DNA from: Trueperaceae bacterium | GTDB lineage: Bacteria; Deinococcota; Deinococci; Deinococcales; Trueperaceae | Direction of reading: 5' to 3' | DNA length: 12,438 nt | Assembly: GCA_007130355.1 (NCBI GenBank) | Contig: SLSQ01000093.1 | Span: 1 to 12,438 of the forward strand | Shown: in pieces, positions 7,109 through 12,438 of the stretch | Layout of the letters: each line of letters starts with the position of its first letter | How positions within the stretch are numbered: position 1 is the stretch's first letter | Program-made: the position numbers and the translations under genes | Notes under the pieces: generated by a model | What the model saw: the letters and a program-made list of their open reading frames with translations, nothing else | Told to the model about the DNA's origin: nothing | Databases searched by the model: none

Positions 7109-7870
7109 GTGATCGACTCCCACTGCCACCTCGACCGGACGCGCGACCTGAACGCGGCGCTCGACTGCGACCTGCGCGCGATGATCACGGTCGGCACCGA
7201 CCCGGACCGGAGCCGGACCGCCGTGCGCCTGGCCGAATCGGATCCGCGCGTCTTCGCCGCCGTCGGCGTGCACCCCAACGAAGCGTCGCGGGCCGCGGAC
7301 GCGAGCGTCCGCGCCGAGACCGAGGAGCTCCTCTCCCACCCCCGGGTGGTGGCGGTCGGCGAGACCGGCTTCGACGACCACTGGAAGGAGGAGACGCTCG
7401 AGACGCAGCGGCGCGCCTTCGACTGGCACGCCGAGCGTGCCGCGGAGCACGACCTGCCGCTGATCCTGCACGTCCGCGACGCGCAGGGCGGCGACCACGC
7501 CTCGCGCGCCGCGGTGCGGGCGTTGCGCGACCACCCGCACCTCCGCGGCGTGCTGCACTGCTGCAACGGTCACGAGGCGCTGCTCGAGGCCGGCCTCGGG
7601 CTCGGCTGGACGGCGTCGTTCGCCGGGAACCTCACCTACAAGAACGCGGCCGACCTGCGTCGCGCCGCGGCGCGCGTCCCCGAGGATCGCCTGATGGTCG
7701 AGACCGACGCCCCGTTCCTCGCGCCCGTGCCGCACCGCGGCGAGTCCGGCGTGCCCGCCTGGGTCCACCACACGGCGCGCGTCCTGGCCGAGACCCGGGA
7801 GGTCCCGCTCGACCGGCTCGAGGAGGTCCTCGACGCGAACGCGATCCGTACCTACCGGTTGCCGCTCTGA
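7109..7870 (+). CDS. tatD: TatD-family metal-dependent hydrolase (DNase)
   Basis: TatD proteins are TIM-barrel metallohydrolases of the amidohydrolase fold; characterised members act as 3'-5' DNases or nucleases in repair and DNA degradation. The 253-aa length is typical (about 250-265). The metal ligands are all visible: H5 and H7 in D-S-H-C-H-L-D, E85 in V-G-E-T-G-F-D, H121 in L-I-L-H-V-R-D-A, H150 in V-L-H-C-C-N-G and D200 in V-E-T-D-A-P-F-L. Two motif positions are atypical: G-F-D-D-H-W replaces the usual GLDYY, and H-C-C-N-G replaces HCFSG. The start is GTG 7109, chosen from the -10 box position. The last 19 nt overlap the end of the convergent DUF4258-like gene. The substrate in this organism is not evident from the sequence. 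Confidence 0.92.
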   Translation: MIDSHCHLDRTRDLNAALDCDLRAMITVGTDPDRSRTAVRLAESDPRVFAAVGVHPNEASRAADASVRAETEELLSHPRVVAVGETGFDDHWKEETLETQRRAFDWHAERAAEHDLPLILHVRDAQGGDHASRAAVRALRDHPHLRGVLHCCNGHEALLEAGLGLGWTASFAGNLTYKNAADLRRAAARVPEDRLMVETDAPFLAPVPHRGESGVPAWVHHTARVLAETREVPLDRLEEVLDANAIRTYRLPL

Positions 7871-8349
7871 GGCCCCTCGAGCACGGCCCGGGGTTCGTGC
7901 CCGTCCCAGCGCAGCACCTCCGCGAGGCGGGTCCGGGAAAGGGCGCGGTGCGGATCGTGCGGGATGAAGGCGGTGATGACCTCGACCAGCCTCGGGACGC
8001 TGAACTCGACCACCACGTGCAGGGGGAGCTTCACCGAGCCGCTCACCGGCAGCCAGCCGAGGACCAGCAGACGCTCGTCCTCGAGGTAGCGCACCAGTTC
8101 GCGTCCGTGCAGCAGGGTCGCGATCATGTCGTGTTCGGTGAACCCCTCGGCCGCGGCGTGCCGGACGGCGTGGCGCGCGATCCGGTAGCGACCGTCGCGC
8201 ACCAACGGACGCAGATCGTCGAGGGTGCGCCGTTTCGGGCGGCGGGCGTTCGGTCCCGGGTGCGGACGTGCCGACCCCCGGGAGCGGGAGCGCGCCGGCG
8301 GAGCGGCGCTCGCGCGGGGCGCGGTGGGGCGGCGGCCGGAATCGTCCAT
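7852..8349 (-). CDS. DUF4258-like protein with basic disordered N terminus
   Basis: The 165-aa product has about 45 Pro/Arg/Ser-rich residues (probably disordered), then a compact domain at about 55-132. That domain has R-I-A-R-H-A-V-R-H, then F-T-E-H-D-M-I-A-T-L-L-H-G-R-E-L-V-R-Y-L, then beta strands L-L-V-L-G-W-L, L-H-V-V-V-E-F and L-V-E-V-I-T-A-F-I-P-H-D-P. This order (His-containing helix, middle helix ending HG, strands ending with T-A-F-x-P) resembles DUF4258, a small domain of unsettled function. I assign it from memory of the pattern, not from a search. A tail of about 33 residues follows. ATG 8349 has AGGAG at 8-nt spacing, and an extended -10 lies about 80 nt upstream. No partner antitoxin-like gene is adjacent, so a toxin role is not claimed. 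It is convergent with tatD and overlaps it by 19 nt. Confidence 0.7.
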   Translation of the reverse strand: MDDSGRRPTAPRASAAPPARSRSRGSARPHPGPNARRPKRRTLDDLRPLVRDGRYRIARHAVRHAAAEGFTEHDMIATLLHGRELVRYLEDERLLVLGWLPVSGSVKLPLHVVVEFSVPRLVEVITAFIPHDPHRALSRTRLAEVLRWDGHEPRAVLEGPQSGNR

Positions 8350-8388
8350 CTCCGTCTCTCCTCCCGCGGATCGCCCGCCACCGAAGCT

Positions 8389-8400
8389 CCCGACGTCGGG
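8389..8400. repeat. 12-bp perfect palindrome between divergent genes
   Basis: CCCGACGTCGGG lies in the leader of the DUF4258-like gene and about 60 bp upstream of the divergent 81-aa ORF. In a GC-rich genome a 12-bp palindrome may be chance. It is noted because it sits between two divergent promoters. Confidence 0.25.
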
Positions 8401-8428
8401 GGCGCCGGAACCGGGCGGCGACGTGGTC

Positions 8429-8434
8429 AGGCTA
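8429..8434 (-). promoter_or_regulatory. Candidate extended -10 of the DUF4258-like gene
   Basis: On the minus strand the sequence is TGG-TAGCCT, an extended -10 (TGnTANNNT). It would give a leader of about 70 nt carrying the GGGAGGAG ribosome binding site at about 8358-8365. It lies within about 30 bp of the divergent promoter at 8459. Confidence 0.4.
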
Positions 8435-8458
8435 CCACGACCGCCCGCGCCTCCCGGC

Positions 8459-8464
8459 TACGCT
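8459..8464 (+). promoter_or_regulatory. Predicted leaderless -10 box of the 81-aa ORF
   Basis: TACGCT lies 7 nt before ATG 8472, with no Shine-Dalgarno between them. It is identical to the moaB box in both sequence and spacing. Confidence 0.55.
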
Positions 8465-8471
8465 TCCCGGC

Positions 8472-8717
8472 ATGACCTCGTCGCAGGCCCGCACCTTCGT
8501 CGAACGCACCGGTCCGGACGCCGCCTCCAGGCTGGGCGCGCTGGCGCGCCGCTGCCGCGCCGGCGGCGCCCGCGCCGCCCTGCTCCGCTCCCGGGACGAA
8601 CCGAACCTCCACCTGCTGCTGATCGAGGGCGACGTCGACCTGCGGCCCGACGATCACGACGGCGCGCGCGTCTGGCGCTTCGAGACGACCCCGGACCCGG
8701 AGGGGGCGGGCCGGTGA
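8472..8717 (+). CDS. Hypothetical 81-aa protein coupled to an alpha/beta-hydrolase gene
   Basis: I do not recognise the family. The predicted order is a short N-terminal segment, a helix rich in Ala and Arg (G-A-L-A-R-R-C-R-A), two beta strands (A-A-L-L-R-S-R and N-L-H-L-L-L-I-E-G-D), an acidic loop and a final strand R-V-W-R-F-E-T. This is a small alpha/beta layout that could resemble a ferredoxin-like or dimeric-barrel fold, but that is only a guess. No signal peptide or membrane segment is seen. The ATG is fixed by the TACGCT box 7 nt upstream. Its stop overlaps the next start in GTGA, so it is probably translated together with the hydrolase and may work with it. Confidence 0.6.
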   Translation: MTSSQARTFVERTGPDAASRLGALARRCRAGGARAALLRSRDEPNLHLLLIEGDVDLRPDDHDGARVWRFETTPDPEGAGR

Positions 8718-9598
8718 GCTGGGTCGACGCGCCGATCGCCGTCCGCACCGACGAGGCCGACCTGTACCTCGAACAGGTCGGCCCGCAGGACGCCTCGCCG
8801 GTCCTCTACCTGCACGGAGGTCCCGGCTACGGATCGTTCAGCTTCCGCGACCTGATGGGCGACGACCTCGAGCGGTACCGCATGCTCTACGCCGACCAGC
8901 GCGGAGGCGGCCGCAGCTACGCCGGCGGTCCGTTCACGCTCGACGACCTCGCCGACGACGTCGCCACCCTGCTCCGTGCGACCAAGGTCGAGCGCGCCAC
9001 CCTGCTGGCGCACGGCTTCGGCGCCCTGATCGCGGTCCGAGCGGCCGTGCGCCACCCAGGACGCATCCCGGGCCTGGTGCTCGTGAACCCGTGGCTGTCG
9101 ATGCCGCTGCTGGCCCGAACCCTGCAGCGACGCGCGGCGTACCTGAGCGACCGGGCCGACGAGGCGCTCCCGCCCGAAGGGTCGCTGTCCGATCCGGACG
9201 CGCTCGATCCGGAAGAGATCGCCGAACGGGCGTTCGCCCTGATGCCTCCGAAGAACCTGTTCGACGCCCTCGAGTTCCCGAACCCGAACGCGCGCATGCG
9301 CCTCGAGCACGCCGACGCCGTCGCGCAGTACGGTCCGCAGCGCAACGACGCGCCCGAAGGCGCCTGGCGCGCCTCGGCGCTCGACGACCTCGCGCGGCTC
9401 GAGATCCCGGTCGTGGCGCTCTTCGGGACGCACGACGGCACCGCCTGGCCCGCCCAGGCGGAGGCGGGCCTGGCCCGCATGCCGTCGGCCACGACCGGGA
9501 TGGTGGACGCAGGACACTATCCCTGGCTCGACGATCCCGATACGTTCGTGCCGCTCCTGCACGAGGCGCTCGCCGCCGTGACCGGCGCGCGGAGCTGA
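8714..9598 (+). CDS. Alpha/beta-hydrolase (prolyl iminopeptidase-like) lacking the Ser nucleophile
   Basis: The 294-aa protein has the alpha/beta-hydrolase layout close to proline iminopeptidases: oxyanion-hole motif H-G-G-P-G at 34-38, then D-Q-R-G-G-G-R-S at 61-68, a nucleophile elbow, a helical cap of about 130-220, acid D241 in F-G-T-H-D-G and base H268 in D-A-G-H-Y-P-W. The elbow reads L-A-H-G101-F-G-A where the family has G-x-S-x-G. Residue 101 is GGC (9014-9016), Gly, not Ser. Acid and base are kept. It may therefore be a non-hydrolytic family member, use another mechanism, or be a recent loss; the rest of the frame is intact. It starts at GTG overlapping the 81-aa ORF stop by 4 nt. 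It is cytoplasmic by prediction, with no signal peptide. Substrate unknown. Confidence 0.88.
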   Translation: MSWVDAPIAVRTDEADLYLEQVGPQDASPVLYLHGGPGYGSFSFRDLMGDDLERYRMLYADQRGGGRSYAGGPFTLDDLADDVATLLRATKVERATLLAHGFGALIAVRAAVRHPGRIPGLVLVNPWLSMPLLARTLQRRAAYLSDRADEALPPEGSLSDPDALDPEEIAERAFALMPPKNLFDALEFPNPNARMRLEHADAVAQYGPQRNDAPEGAWRASALDDLARLEIPVVALFGTHDGTAWPAQAEAGLARMPSATTGMVDAGHYPWLDDPDTFVPLLHEALAAVTGARS

Positions 9599-9607
9599 GC
9601 GGCGCGG

Positions 9608-9642
9608 GTCGGGCGGAAGCCGTCCGAGACGGTGCCCGCGAC
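9608..9642 (+). terminator. Possible transcript-end stem-loop after the hydrolase gene
   Basis: GTCGGGC (9608-9614) can pair imperfectly with GCCCG-CG-AC (9634-9642), enclosing a perfect CCGTC-CGA-GACGG hairpin (9620-9632). No T run follows, so this is weak evidence for termination. It lies in the 92-nt gap before yqeG. Confidence 0.25.
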
Positions 9643-9678
9643 GTGAGGGACTCGGCATTCCCGCGCGCGGGCCGCTGC

Positions 9679-9684
9679 TATGCT
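9679..9684 (+). promoter_or_regulatory. Predicted leaderless -10 box of yqeG
   Basis: TATGCT ends 6 nt before the GTG at 9691. There is no Shine-Dalgarno and no clear -35. This promoter probably also transcribes the overlapping pilB gene. Confidence 0.6.
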
Positions 9685-9690
9685 CGGCGC

Positions 9691-10171
9691 GTGGACCTTC
9701 GCCCCGATCTGCGCGTGCACCGCGTCGAGGACGTCGCTCCGGACCTGCTGCGCACGTACGGTCTGGACGGCCTCCTGCTCGACCTGGACGAGACGCTGCT
9801 CCCTGCGGAGGCGGACCGACCGGCCGCGCCGGTGGCGGCGTGGGTGCGACGCCTGCTCGCGGCGGGGGTGCGCCTCGCCATCCTCTCGAACGGCACGCCC
9901 CGCCGGGTGGCACGCGTCGCCCGCGAGCTCGGCATCCCCGGGCTGGCGCTGGTCGGCAAGCCGTGGCCGGGCGCGGTCCGTCGGGGCCTGAAGCGTCTGG
10001 GGCTGCCGCCGGCCCGCGTGGCGATCGTGGGCGACCAGCTGTTCACCGACGTGCTCGCCGCCCGCTGGTCGGGCACGCGCGCGATCCTCGTCACGCCCCT
10101 GTCGGCGGGCGGCATGCCCCACACCCGCGCCCTGCGGCGCCTCGAGAGCCGGATCTTGAAGGGAGACGACC

Positions 10172-10194
<23 letters not shown>
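9691..10194 (+). CDS. yqeG: YqeG-family HAD IIIA-type phosphatase
   Basis: A 167-aa cytoplasmic protein of the HAD superfamily, subclass IIIA, matching the YqeG family in length and motifs. Motif I is D31-L-D33-E-T-L-L (nucleophile D31 and acid D33), motif II is S66-N-G, motif III lysine is K90 in V-G-K-P-W-P, and motif IV is G114-D115-Q-L-F-T-D120-V followed by I-L-V-T-P-L. YqeG-type proteins are related to eukaryotic phosphatidylglycerophosphate phosphatase, but the bacterial substrate is not settled, so I give no substrate. The GTG start at 9691 is set by the TATGCT box 6 nt upstream. The 3' end overlaps the pilB gene by 23 nt, implying co-transcription and possibly translational coupling with the pilus ATPase. 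Confidence 0.88.
10159..10165 (+). promoter_or_regulatory. Shine-Dalgarno deciding the pilB GTG start
   Basis: AAGGGAG lies 6 nt before GTG 10172, inside the end of yqeG. The frame from this GTG begins A-V-L-S-I-G-D-K-R-L-G, which resembles the amino terminus expected for Thermus/Deinococcus PilF-type ATPases. Confidence 0.6.

Positions 10195-12438
<2,244 letters not shown>

Noticed and set aside
8225..8713. Upstream extension of the hydrolase frame to 8225
   Set aside because: The extension runs through the opposing DUF4258-like gene, its promoter region and the 81-aa ORF with low-complexity Arg/Pro content. The GTGA-coupled start at 8714 begins just before the conserved core.

Overview
The window is a gene-dense, very GC-rich piece of bacterial chromosome carrying mostly housekeeping genes. 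I infer a member of the Deinococcota, possibly near Truepera. The reasons are a type IV pilus ATPase with three N-terminal MshEN/GSPII_E_N modules (the PilF layout of Thermus and Deinococcus), several starts that look leaderless with a TANNNT box 6-7 nt upstream, and the overall base composition. No 16S or marker phylogeny is available here, so the placement is an inference. No stretch longer than about 170 bases lacks a gene. I saw no tRNA, rRNA, CRISPR array, insertion sequence or phage gene.

Layout. A molybdopterin adenylyltransferase-family gene (moaB/mog, cut by the left edge, minus strand) diverges from a sucC-sucD-gluQ cluster (488-3629): both succinyl-CoA synthetase subunits and glutamyl-Q-tRNA(Asp) synthetase. 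A promoter with a 36-codon Arg-rich leader-like ORF (3680-3790) and a structured 105-nt gap precede trpB-trpA (3896-5904), the tryptophan synthase pair. trpA converges with a minus-strand rlpA-like lipoprotein gene (5907-6644). Upstream of it, also on the minus strand, is a 60-aa ORF of unknown function. The intergenic region then diverges to tatD (7109-7870). The end of tatD overlaps, tail to tail, a minus-strand DUF4258-like gene (7852-8349). Across a divergent promoter region lies a coupled pair: an unknown 81-aa protein and an alpha/beta-hydrolase whose nucleophile Ser is replaced by Gly. A yqeG-family HAD phosphatase gene (9691-10194) overlaps by 23 nt the start of a pilB/pilF-type pilus extension ATPase gene, which runs off the right edge (10172-12438).

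Expression logic. The genes fall into two start classes. Six starts (moaB, the 36-aa ORF, rlpA, tatD, the 81-aa ORF, yqeG) have TANNNT 6-7 nt before ATG/GTG and no Shine-Dalgarno sequence, as expected for leaderless mRNAs. Others (sucC, trpB, the 60-aa ORF, the DUF4258 gene, pilB) have GGAGG-like ribosome binding sites. Internal operon genes use 4-nt ATGA/GTGA overlaps (sucC/sucD, trpB/trpA, 81-aa ORF/hydrolase).

I found no clear new defence or mobile system. The points most worth a second look are the trpBA leader, the Ser-less hydrolase, the SucD insertion, the extra MshEN half-repeat in PilB and the leaderless promoter series.
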